In this document: positions 1 through 5,607 of the stretch, one piece after another
Numbering within the stretch: position 1 is the first letter of the stretch
How the letters are laid out: each line of letters begins with the position of its first letter
DNA from: Candidatus Bathyarchaeota archaeon
GTDB taxonomy: Archaea > Thermoproteota > Bathyarchaeia > Bathyarchaeales > Bathycorpusculaceae
NCBI GenBank assembly: GCA_030630585.1
Contig: DAOVMU010000080.1
Span: forward strand, 1-6,843
Direction: 5' to 3'
Length of the DNA stretch: 6,843 bases
Made by a program: the position numbers and the translations under genes
Notes under the pieces: generated by a model
What the model was told of the DNA's origin: nothing
The model's database searches: none
What the model saw: the letters and a program-made list of their open reading frames with translations, nothing else

Positions 1-8
1 CATCAACA

Positions 9-15
9 TTTATAT
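9..15 (+). promoter_or_regulatory. Possible archaeal TATA box for lplA
   Basis: The short AT-rich element TTTATAT lies about 38 bp before ATG 50. Archaeal TATA boxes sit about 25 bp upstream of the transcription start, which would place the start near position 37 and leave a leader of about 13 nt. If correct, the TTG at 23 would be upstream of the transcript and could not be the start codon. The motif is short and close to the window edge, so this is tentative. Confidence 0.35.
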
Positions 16-49
16 CCATCGCTTGAATATTCAAAAAAATGAGCAAAAA

Positions 50-862
50 ATGTCTCCTTGGCGCCTGCTAAAACCCAAAACAGACAATGCCTTCGTTAAC
101 ATGGCAGTTGACGAGGCCATACTGCGGGCGAGAATCGAAGGAAAAGTACCCAATACTTTACGGTTTTTTCGTTGGCGCCCTTCAGCCGTGTCTATTGGGC
201 GTTTTCAAAACGTTTACGACGCAGTTGACTTGGAAAACTGCAGAATCCACAGCGTGGATGTGGTTAGGCGTATTTCCGGAGGTGGCGCGGTTTACCATGA
301 CTCTGAAGACGAAATCACCTACAGTGTAATCGTGAAACAGGAGGATTTAGGAACAGGTGATGTCGCAGAAGCGTACATCCAAATCTGCAACGGCCTAATT
401 GAAGCAGCTCACATTCTAGGCATAGATGCTGAATACAACAAGGGCAACGTCAAACAATGTCCTAACATCATCGTCAAGGAGCGGAAGATTTCTGGAAGCG
501 CTCAGGCACACAAAAGAGGTGTAATTCTTCAACACGGTACTCTCTTGATGAACGTTAACTTGCAAAAAATGTTCACATTTCTCAAAGTTCCTTGGGCAAA
601 CACCCGTATAGACTTGATAAATATTGCTACGCGAAAAATTACGTCGGTTGCAGATGAGTTAGGCAGCTGTGTAACCGTCGACCGAGCTTGTGAAGCGTTG
701 ACCAGAGGATTTGAAAAAGCTCTCGGCATAAATCTTGTAGAAGGTATCCTGACAGATTACGAGTTAAATCTTGCGCAGAGACTAGAAGAAGGAAAACTTG
801 CAACTTATGAGTGGAATTTTGAAGGTAAGACTAACCTATTAAACTCCAACCCAGTCAGTTAG
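50..862 (+). CDS. lplA: Lipoate-protein ligase A family protein
   Basis: This cytoplasmic enzyme of the biotin/lipoyl ligase superfamily is expected to attach lipoate (or octanoate) to a Lys of lipoyl domains such as GcvH or E2 subunits. From ATG 50 it has 270 residues. The lipoyl-adenylate binding motif RRISGGGAVYHD is at about residues 73-84. N139 precedes the catalytic-Lys motif KISGSAQ at 146-152, followed by HGTLL at 162-166 and a KITSV element near 196-200. Length fits the catalytic domain alone; the C-terminal accessory domain of E. coli LplA (338 aa) is absent, as in archaeal two-part ligases where LplB is separate. No lplB is seen here. A TTG at 23 would add 9 residues, but ATG 50 begins right at the conserved WRLL segment and suits the TATA position. 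LipM-type octanoyltransferase is less likely, because the motifs are of ligase type and the LipM Cys is not in its usual place. The 3' end overlaps the convergent polymerase gene by 24 bp. Confidence 0.88.
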   Translation: MSPWRLLKPKTDNAFVNMAVDEAILRARIEGKVPNTLRFFRWRPSAVSIGRFQNVYDAVDLENCRIHSVDVVRRISGGGAVYHDSEDEITYSVIVKQEDLGTGDVAEAYIQICNGLIEAAHILGIDAEYNKGNVKQCPNIIVKERKISGSAQAHKRGVILQHGTLLMNVNLQKMFTFLKVPWANTRIDLINIATRKITSVADELGSCVTVDRACEALTRGFEKALGINLVEGILTDYELNLAQRLEEGKLATYEWNFEGKTNLLNSNPVS

Positions 863-2743
863 CTTCATATTTTGTTCCAACGTTATGTCCATTGGCTTAA
901 AGGTTTGTTCAAGGGCGGTCGTTAAGTTGCGGATATAATCTTCTATATTAATCTCTGCCAAACTCCTTACATGACTAATGGGTTTCACTGTGAACGTTTT
1001 ATCCTTGTAGTTGAATGGTTTAACCTTTATGAAATGGACTGTATCTCGGCGGCTTAGCTTTTTCCCAGCGTTAACGAGCTGTAAGGCACATTGATAAGGC
1101 TGAGGCATAATCTTTGTTGCGCTGGCTCTTTCAACAGGATCATAATACAGTTGCACCGAATAGACAAGGTCTTCAAGTTCCACATCACGTTGCCGCAGCT
1201 TCTTTATCGCGCTGTGGACTAGGGCAACAATTTCCCTTTTCGCCAAAGAATACTGTTCCATGCTCTTCACTTCGCTGAGCACTTTTACACAGTCGCGAAA
1301 AACTTGCTGAATGAATTTTGGCGCGTTAGATTTTATCGCTGTCAGGCCTTTCAGGTCGGGGATTCCGTTTTTTGTTATGCCAAAATATGATTTTTTTGCT
1401 TTTGACAATACGCAGAGAGCGTAGCGTTTTTCTATGGCCAAGTCAAGATTCAGCTTTTTCTTAACGGTATCAATTAGGCTTTGCACCTGCCACAGTGACG
1501 GCTTGTCTAGGAAAATGGAGTCGGTGTCGCCGTAGGTTGGATGCATTCCACTTTCTCGTGCAATTTTCCATGTAGTTTGTAGTGCCCATCGCCCATAGCC
1601 TGTTATGGATTCTGCAAGTGGGGGGCATGCAACTCCATGGATGCGAACAGTCACGCCATAGCTGGAAACACTTATCAGTTTAAGCAGCTTCGATGCAGCC
1701 TTTGCTAGCTGTCTCTCCTGCTCTGAGATGGAAGTATCATTGGACAGGGGTTTGAACCAACGGATTCGGAGATCCTTCAATGCTCCTATCAGTAGAGAAT
1801 AGAAGCCTTTCCGTTTCGTACAAACATGATGTTCTATTTCAGGAATTTTGTTGGCTTTGCATTCTTCATGGGGACAATTAACTGTCTCGTATGAGAGGTT
1901 GTAGCTGTCTATACAGCTAGGGTATAGGCTCTCAAAATCGCAGACAACCGTGTCGAAGTATATCCCTGCCTCTGGTTCAATTGTGAGGGCGCCAGGAACT
2001 TGGTGTGTTTCATAGCCTCTTCGCAGTTCTTTGGATGTGGGGATAAGAACATTGTTGTTGCGAAGATGCGTGTAAATCATAGATTTTATCCAATCGCTTA
2101 CTCTTCGGCTGGCGTAAGCTTCTGGAATGGGAATATTGACTATTCTCGCAAGCAAGAAAGCGAGGTAGATTTGTTCTGTAGCATCTTCCTGCCTTTTCTC
2201 ACCGCTCAACAGATCCATGTTGATTTTTGGAACTGGTTGATGACAGAGGTTGAACCATTTCTCAATTTGTGCATATTTTAGCGGGGTTGTCTGTCTTTCT
2301 TGCGTAAAAGCTTTGTCAAATTTCTGCTTCAAGTCCCGCTGAACAGTTTTAGCTACTACAAAGTTGTCCCCTTGTTGGACATAGGGGGCGCCAAACACTA
2401 GGCCATTGTCGTAAATGTAGCTTCGACTGTACTCGATTTCACTTTCCCAGACATTCCTAAACTGCCTAATTAGCTTCTTAAGGAACATTGGAGTCCAAGC
2501 CTTTACTTTTGCGAGCTGTACTATTTCATCAGTGAACAAGTTTAGTTTCTTAACAAGCTCCACTTCGCCTTGAATACTCGCTACTGCTTCTTCCTCTTCT
2601 TTTGACAAAGGACAAGTTGCTAAGAAGTAAGGTTTATACTTGCTAGTGCTGAACTCTCTAATGTCTCCGCTAGACGAATCATAAAACTCAAGCTTAATCT
2701 CTCGGTTTGTATCTGTGAACTTTACATTCCACAGGAATAGCAT
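839..2743 (-). CDS. polB: Family B DNA polymerase, PolB1-like, lacking most of the exonuclease domain
   Basis: This template-directed DNA polymerase has 634 residues, against about 780-880 for archaeal PolB. The N-terminal domain is about 1-120. Motif A is DFESLYPS with catalytic D269 and steric-gate Y274. A Cys/His segment follows (C290, C295, H305/H306, C308), then SLLIGALKDLR near 316-326, fingers about 340-360, and motif C YGDTDS with D406 and D408. The thumb starts with KKSYFG at 450-455 and KGLT at 465-468, resembling Sulfolobus Dpo1. Both metal-binding Asp are present. Only about 65 residues lie between the N-terminal domain and D187, the apparent Exo III Asp; Exo I and Exo II are not recognisable, so proofreading should be absent. 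In motif B (K355 to G363) the usual dNTP-contacting Asn is V359. ATG 2743 has AGGA 5 nt upstream and an AT-rich TATA-like element about 35 bp upstream. An accessory or lesion-bypass role is inference. Confidence 0.9.
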   Translation of the reverse strand: MLFLWNVKFTDTNREIKLEFYDSSSGDIREFSTSKYKPYFLATCPLSKEEEEAVASIQGEVELVKKLNLFTDEIVQLAKVKAWTPMFLKKLIRQFRNVWESEIEYSRSYIYDNGLVFGAPYVQQGDNFVVAKTVQRDLKQKFDKAFTQERQTTPLKYAQIEKWFNLCHQPVPKINMDLLSGEKRQEDATEQIYLAFLLARIVNIPIPEAYASRRVSDWIKSMIYTHLRNNNVLIPTSKELRRGYETHQVPGALTIEPEAGIYFDTVVCDFESLYPSCIDSYNLSYETVNCPHEECKANKIPEIEHHVCTKRKGFYSLLIGALKDLRIRWFKPLSNDTSISEQERQLAKAASKLLKLISVSSYGVTVRIHGVACPPLAESITGYGRWALQTTWKIARESGMHPTYGDTDSIFLDKPSLWQVQSLIDTVKKKLNLDLAIEKRYALCVLSKAKKSYFGITKNGIPDLKGLTAIKSNAPKFIQQVFRDCVKVLSEVKSMEQYSLAKREIVALVHSAIKKLRQRDVELEDLVYSVQLYYDPVERASATKIMPQPYQCALQLVNAGKKLSRRDTVHFIKVKPFNYKDKTFTVKPISHVRSLAEINIEDYIRNLTTALEQTFKPMDITLEQNMKLTDWVGV

Positions 2744-2772
2744 CTTGTTCCTAATAGTTGTCTAAGATGTTC

Positions 2773-2783
2773 TTAATAAAAAA
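2773..2783 (-). promoter_or_regulatory. Probable TATA element for polB
   Basis: Read on the minus strand this is TTTTTTATTAA, centred about 34 bp before the polB ATG at 2743. A transcription start about 25 bp downstream gives a leader of roughly 8-10 nt that just includes the weak AGGA at 2749-2752. Spacing and composition fit an archaeal promoter; this is inference from position. Confidence 0.4.
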
Positions 2784-2798
2784 CTCGTATGAAAAATG

Positions 2799-2809
2799 CT
2801 GCACTGCAG
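2799..2809. repeat. 11-bp perfect inverted repeat (CTGCA-C-TGCAG) in the divergent promoter region
   Basis: Two 5-bp arms surround one central base. The site lies just upstream of the polB TATA element and between the two divergent promoters, where a dimeric repressor or activator could bind. It is short enough to occur by chance, and no regulator gene is in the window. Confidence 0.25.
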
Positions 2810-2847
2810 AAAAACAAAGTGCTTCTAACTCATCCAATAGTTACTTA

Positions 2848-2861
2848 GAGCAAGTCTGCTC
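2848..2861. repeat. Short hairpin (GAGCA-AGTC-TGCTC) upstream of trm112
   Basis: This is a 5-bp perfect stem with a 4-nt loop, lying 15 bp before the putative TATA element of the Trm112 gene. Because it is upstream of the predicted transcription start, a DNA-binding site is more likely than an RNA structure. The remainder of 2744-2925 shows no ORF and no tRNA-like T-arm on either strand. Confidence 0.2.
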
Positions 2862-2875
2862 GTTTCTGCGTAAGT

Positions 2876-2884
2876 CTTTTAAGC
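2876..2884 (+). promoter_or_regulatory. Possible TATA element for trm112
   Basis: The sequence TCTTTTAAG is centred near 2880. A transcription start about 25 bp downstream would be near 2905, just before the Shine-Dalgarno at 2911, giving a leader of about 20 nt. The motif match is moderate; the agreement with the ribosome binding site supports it. Confidence 0.35.
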
Positions 2885-2910
2885 AAATCAACGAAAAGAA
2901 CAATTGAAGA

Positions 2911-2918
2911 AAGGAGAT
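2911..2918 (+). promoter_or_regulatory. Strong Shine-Dalgarno for trm112
   Basis: AAGGAGAT ends 7 nt before ATG 2926. This is the clearest ribosome binding site in the window and fixes the start of the downstream gene. The other starts here have weaker, spaced or no Shine-Dalgarno. Confidence 0.75.
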
Positions 2919-2925
2919 ATTTTGC

Positions 2926-3216
2926 ATGAAGAAAAAGTTGATGGATATTCTGGCTTGCCCCATCGACAAATACCATCCACTCGAGCTTCACGTTTTTAAG
3001 GAGAAAGAAGAAATCGTTGAAGGATTAATCGTCTGTCCAAAATGTCTGCGTTGGTACCCAATCCGCGACGAGATTCCCGAAATGTTGCCAGACGAACTTC
3101 GCGATGAAAAAGACGAACTGCCCTTCTTGAAAAAGTGGAAAAGCGAAATTTCCAAAAAAATCCTTACAGAAGGCAAACCGTTCAATTTAGAAGCAGAAAT
3201 CAGAAAGAAACACTAG
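2926..3216 (+). CDS. Trm112-like (UPF0434/Trm112p family) methyltransferase-activating protein
   Basis: This is a small protein of 96 residues. Trm112 proteins bind and activate several SAM-dependent methyltransferases acting on tRNA, rRNA and release factors. The core runs from ILACPIDK (8-15) through LIVCPKC (34-40) to WYPIRDEIPEMLPDELR (43-59), which is the family signature. Zinc-ligand candidates are C11, C37 and C40; position 14, a second Cys in many bacterial CPxC homologues, is Asp, so a classical four-Cys site is not present. Residues about 60-96 form a charged, Lys/Glu-rich, probably helical tail beyond the compact domain. The start is set by the AAGGAGAT Shine-Dalgarno. It is transcribed alone, diverging from polB. 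Its stop codon directly abuts the stop of the opposing oxidoreductase gene. No methyltransferase partner lies in the window. Confidence 0.85.
   Translation: MKKKLMDILACPIDKYHPLELHVFKEKEEIVEGLIVCPKCLRWYPIRDEIPEMLPDELRDEKDELPFLKKWKSEISKKILTEGKPFNLEAEIRKKH
3154..3160 (-). terminator. Possible oligo-T terminator of the minus-strand sugar cluster
   Basis: Seven consecutive T on the minus strand lie about 57 bp past the stop of the oxidoreductase gene, inside the opposing trm112 coding region. Archaeal termination commonly uses T-runs without a hairpin. The run also encodes Lys codons on the other strand, so it may be incidental. Confidence 0.25.
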
Positions 3217-4179
3217 TCACACTTTGTCAAATTTCAGTTTCATTGCGCGACCTTTTTTGGAGGATTTTATAGCAGCTTCAGCGATTACTAAGGCCTTTAA
3301 CCCGTCGACACCTGTGACCTCTGGCTCTTTATCTTTAAGTATGCTTCTCGCAAAATGCTGCAACTCCAGTTTTAATGGTTCTTTCCATTCATATCGTGGC
3401 TTCAATGTCTCTTCTAGAGTTTCCACGGTTATTTCTTGCGTAAGATAATTGAGTGACATTATCGCGTCGCTGCCTGTGAGCGTCAAATTTCTAATTTTAT
3501 CAGGTGTCAACCAGTTTGCTTCAATAAAAGCCGTTTTTCCACGCTTAAATGTGAGCATTATCTGGGCGTAGTCTTCAAATTTCGTATGCTTCAAGTTTCC
3601 AACTCTTGCATAAACCGTTGTCGGATCTTCTTCAAAGATTTTCCGCATGATATCTATTTCGTGAATTGCATAGTCTTTCACAACTCCTACATCGCCTATT
3701 CTTTCAGGCCACCGCGAAACCCGTTTAGCGGTAGCTGAGACAAGTTCGCCGATCTCTCCTTTTTTCATAGCATCTTTGGCTCGTTGGATACCCGGGTTGA
3801 ATCTTTCTATGAAACCCACCATCAAGTGTCTATCCTTTTGTTTTGCGAAGTCTACGATTCTTCTTGCTTCTCTGATTGTGCTGGCTAAAGGCTTCTCAAC
3901 CAATACATGCTTTTCCGCTTTCAACGTTCTCATAGCTTCGGCTGCGTGGGCCGTTGTCCATGTGCAAATGCTAACTGCTTCAACATCTTCTCGTTTAAGC
4001 AATTTCCGACTGTCACCGTACACTTCAGCGCCGTATTGTTCAGCAATGTCTCTCGCCCTTTCTACATTAACGTCACAAACTGCCACGAGTTCAGTCTTTG
4101 AGAGATCACTAAACACTCTAGCATGATTTTTACCCCAGAAACCTACGCCGATAACTGCAACGCCAAGTTGCTTGTTCAT
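3217..4179 (-). CDS. Gfo/Idh/MocA family oxidoreductase, WlbA/WbpB-like
   Basis: This is an NAD(P)-dependent sugar or sugar-nucleotide dehydrogenase of 320 residues from ATG 4179. The Rossmann loop GVGFWG is at 11-16 and an acidic D36 ends the second strand (VAVCDVN). The family motif EKP is at 95-97, the substrate-side GFIERFNPG at 122-130, and D169 with H173 in KDYAIHEID forms the usual DxxxH catalytic pair. The C-terminal sheet domain is complete. ATG 4179 gives an ATGA overlap with the upstream gene and has GGGGAG 10 nt before it; a TTG at 4188 would leave that site only 1 nt away. Next to a UDP-sugar dehydrogenase homologue and a GlmM-type mutase, the likely substrate is a UDP-N-acetylated hexuronate (3-dehydrogenation). 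The family is substrate-diverse, so the exact substrate is inference. Confidence 0.85.
   Translation of the reverse strand: MNKQLGVAVIGVGFWGKNHARVFSDLSKTELVAVCDVNVERARDIAEQYGAEVYGDSRKLLKREDVEAVSICTWTTAHAAEAMRTLKAEKHVLVEKPLASTIREARRIVDFAKQKDRHLMVGFIERFNPGIQRAKDAMKKGEIGELVSATAKRVSRWPERIGDVGVVKDYAIHEIDIMRKIFEEDPTTVYARVGNLKHTKFEDYAQIMLTFKRGKTAFIEANWLTPDKIRNLTLTGSDAIMSLNYLTQEITVETLEETLKPRYEWKEPLKLELQHFARSILKDKEPEVTGVDGLKALVIAEAAIKSSKKGRAMKLKFDKV
3253..3258 (+). terminator. Possible oligo-T terminator of trm112
   Basis: Six consecutive T on the plus strand begin 37 bp after the trm112 stop, within the 3' end of the opposing gene. Position fits an archaeal T-run terminator, but it also encodes two Lys codons on the minus strand. 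Confidence 0.25.
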
Positions 4180-4661
4180 TTTGTCCAAACTCCCCTTCCT
4201 AAGCCACGATACACAAATCCATACTTCTCTGCTTTCAATGGATCTATTACATGACTGATGTCCACTATTGCTGGCGATTTTTTGGCCAAGAGCTTGATTT
4301 TTTTAAGGTTCAACCGCTCAAACTTGGAATGACCTACTAGAATGATTATGCAATCCGTTTTTTCAACAACTTTAAATAATTTTTCGGCTTCAAAGCCAAG
4401 CTCTGTCAACTCTTTTTTTGAAAAGAACGGGTCATAAATCCTCACTATTCCCACTTTCTTTTTGAGGAGATTAATAATGTTCCTTATCAGTATTCTAGGT
4501 GGCTCTTTGATATTTGGATGTTGGGAAATCCCTAGAACCGAAATTTTTGCTCTTCTAACCGTTTTGCCGCAAGCTTTCAAAGCGTCTTTTGCCAAGCGGA
4601 ACGTGTAATCAGCAATTTCTTCATTTATCTTTCTAGCTAAATGTGTCAGGCGGAGGTTCAA
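4176..4661 (-). CDS. UDP-binding C-terminal domain of a split nucleotide-sugar dehydrogenase
   Basis: This is the C-terminal part of the UDP-glucose/GDP-mannose dehydrogenase family, 161 residues if started at TTG 4661. It opens with the inter-domain helix (LARKINEEIADY, 8-19). The UDP-binding domain follows, with KISVLGIS at about 39-46, YDPFF near 95-99, VGHSKFE near 128-134 and a terminal YRGLGRG near 151-157. The usual DxRN element reads DISHV, so a conserved Arg is missing. It is in the same frame as the upstream N-terminal part: after that part's TGA (4695-4697) 11 further codons (FLLDEEAENIN) continue the family alignment into this ORF. The true domain therefore begins at 4694. TTG 4661 has no Shine-Dalgarno, so independent translation is doubtful; alternatives are readthrough, reinitiation at an upstream non-ATG codon, or a pseudogene fragment. 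Confidence 0.72.
   Translation of the reverse strand: MNLRLTHLARKINEEIADYTFRLAKDALKACGKTVRRAKISVLGISQHPNIKEPPRILIRNIINLLKKKVGIVRIYDPFFSKKELTELGFEAEKLFKVVEKTDCIIILVGHSKFERLNLKKIKLLAKKSPAIVDISHVIDPLKAEKYGFVYRGLGRGVWTK
4190..4195 (-). promoter_or_regulatory. Shine-Dalgarno of the oxidoreductase gene
   Basis: GGGGAG on the minus strand lies inside the 3' end of the upstream gene, 10 nt before ATG 4179 and only 1 nt before TTG 4188. It therefore decides the start in favour of ATG 4179. Together with the ATGA stop/start overlap it suggests translational coupling. Confidence 0.6.
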
Positions 4662-4697
4662 GTTAATGTTTTCAGCTTCTTCATCAAGCAGGAATCA
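4662..4697 (-). other. In-frame TGA and untranslated remainder joining the two dehydrogenase halves
   Basis: The stop TGA (4697-4695) is followed by exactly 33 nt, 11 sense codons, to the TTG opening the downstream ORF, with no frame change. These codons read FLLDEEAENIN and match the expected helix after the family's GGHCIPxDPYFL motif. A single interrupting stop, rather than a frameshift or deletion, therefore separates the halves. The stop aligns with the Pro of DPYFL in an ungapped comparison. Confidence 0.75.
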
Positions 4698-5546
4698 GTC
4701 ACTCCGAGCCGAACTATTCAAGACGCCAGGAAAGGGCAGATGGAATGTGTCACTTTTATGGGCAACTTTCAGGATTTCAAGAAAGTCTATTCCAAGCCTT
4801 TCGCACAAGAATGCAAGTTCATTTGCTAAAGCTTGACTGGCCTCGTTACTTGCGTTTTGGAAAAGATTTATTGCCTCGGCGGTTTTCATGCTGCTGACTT
4901 CCATAATATTCGACTTGGTTATTCTACCTAAAACAAGATTTGCTATTCTAAGGCTTGATTCATCAATAGCGCCTACAACTCTTGAGAAGTTAGAAACTCT
5001 GCTCAATGTTTCCAGCGGATTCGCTTGAATGGGGCTACAAGCCAAACCAAAATCTAGGCCAGCCTTTAATCCAGATGTTTTTTCTAAGATCTCTCGCATA
5101 GAACCTTCAACTATTCCAGGTCCTGTGGAGCAGATAAACAGAACCAAAGAATCTTTCTGCAGCCCCATTCCTACCTCTCTGCACATTTTTTCTAATAGCG
5201 AATAGTCTGGCTTTTTCTTTCGGTCAACTGCCGTTTGAACGGCGATAACAATGATGTCACTTTCCGATGCGGTCTTTCTAGCATTAGAAGATGCAGTGAA
5301 CCCCCCTTCTTTCATGTATCTTTCTAATGTGCGATAGGCTTCCTTTAAAAATAGAGTTTGCCCCTTCTTTAGCAATTCAAGGGCATGCGGATTTGTGTTT
5401 ACGCCTATTACTCTGAACCCTGCGTCTGCAAAAAGACAAGCATAAGACACGCCTATTTTGCCGCATTCGATGACGCTGACTGTGTAGTTTCCGCATTTTT
5501 CGAAACTGTCAATATCTTCTTTGTTAATGCTCATTATGCTGGACAT
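4695..5546 (-). CDS. N-terminal part of a split, catalytically degenerate UDP-sugar dehydrogenase homologue
   Basis: The NAD-binding and central domains of the UDP-glucose/UDP-HexNAc 6-dehydrogenase family are recognisable over 283 residues. The fold markers persist: VIGVN at 46-50, DFGLACSP at 165-172, TAEA at 222-225, ALANELAFLCERLGID at 239-254 and PFPGV at 271-275. Most functional positions are altered. GxGxxG reads ECGKIG (27-32), the ribose-binding Asp is N50, VPTP reads VQTA (103-106), SPER reads SPIQ (171-174), the catalytic Lys is N227, and GGHCIP reads LNSSAR (276-281) with the nucleophile Cys aligned to S279. N231 and D283 are kept. TGA at 4695 ends the ORF where the family continues; the frame resumes directly with the C-terminal part, about 456 codons in all. 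The start is ATG 5546 or ATG 5534, neither with a clear Shine-Dalgarno, 61 bp after the mutase stop. It is a pseudoenzyme or an early pseudogene; oxidation activity is not expected. Confidence 0.75.
   Translation of the reverse strand: MSSIMSINKEDIDSFEKCGNYTVSVIECGKIGVSYACLFADAGFRVIGVNTNPHALELLKKGQTLFLKEAYRTLERYMKEGGFTASSNARKTASESDIIVIAVQTAVDRKKKPDYSLLEKMCREVGMGLQKDSLVLFICSTGPGIVEGSMREILEKTSGLKAGLDFGLACSPIQANPLETLSRVSNFSRVVGAIDESSLRIANLVLGRITKSNIMEVSSMKTAEAINLFQNASNEASQALANELAFLCERLGIDFLEILKVAHKSDTFHLPFPGVLNSSARSD
4699..4705 (-). promoter_or_regulatory. Shine-Dalgarno-like GGAGTGA just before the internal TGA
   Basis: On the minus strand GGAGTGA ends 7 nt before an in-frame CTG codon at 4691-4689, the second codon after the TGA. 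It could allow reinitiation on the C-terminal half at a rare CTG start. It falls in the segment that replaced the family's catalytic loop. Chance occurrence is quite possible. Confidence 0.2.
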
Positions 5547-5607
5547 TTTTTCACTTCTGTGGTGTTTACCCGGCTGGATTTCTTGTGGTTTGAAGCTTGA
5601 CTTGAGT

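Noticed and set aside
23..49. TTG at 23 as the lplA start, adding 9 residues
   Set aside because: It has no Shine-Dalgarno, lies only 8 bp after the likely TATA box, and the family similarity begins right after ATG 50.
2000..2281. Plus-strand open frame of 93 codons inside polB
   Set aside because: It is antisense to a well-supported coding region and its product shows no recognisable motif.
2744..2925. A tRNA or small RNA gene in the intergenic region
   Set aside because: No GGTTC-type T-arm, acceptor pairing or cloverleaf was found on either strand; the two short palindromes are too small.
3776..4126. Plus-strand open frame of 116 codons inside the oxidoreductase gene
   Set aside because: It mirrors the Rossmann-domain codons of the opposite strand, with no Shine-Dalgarno or homology.
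4186..4188. TTG 4188 as the oxidoreductase start
   Set aside because: The GGGGAG site would be only 1 nt away; ATG 4179 has 10-nt spacing and an ATGA overlap.
4695..4697. TGA read as selenocysteine, or a recoded stop
   Set aside because: The stop is not at the catalytic Cys position (5 codons earlier, now Ser), no SECIS-like hairpin was seen, and pyrrolysine uses TAG.
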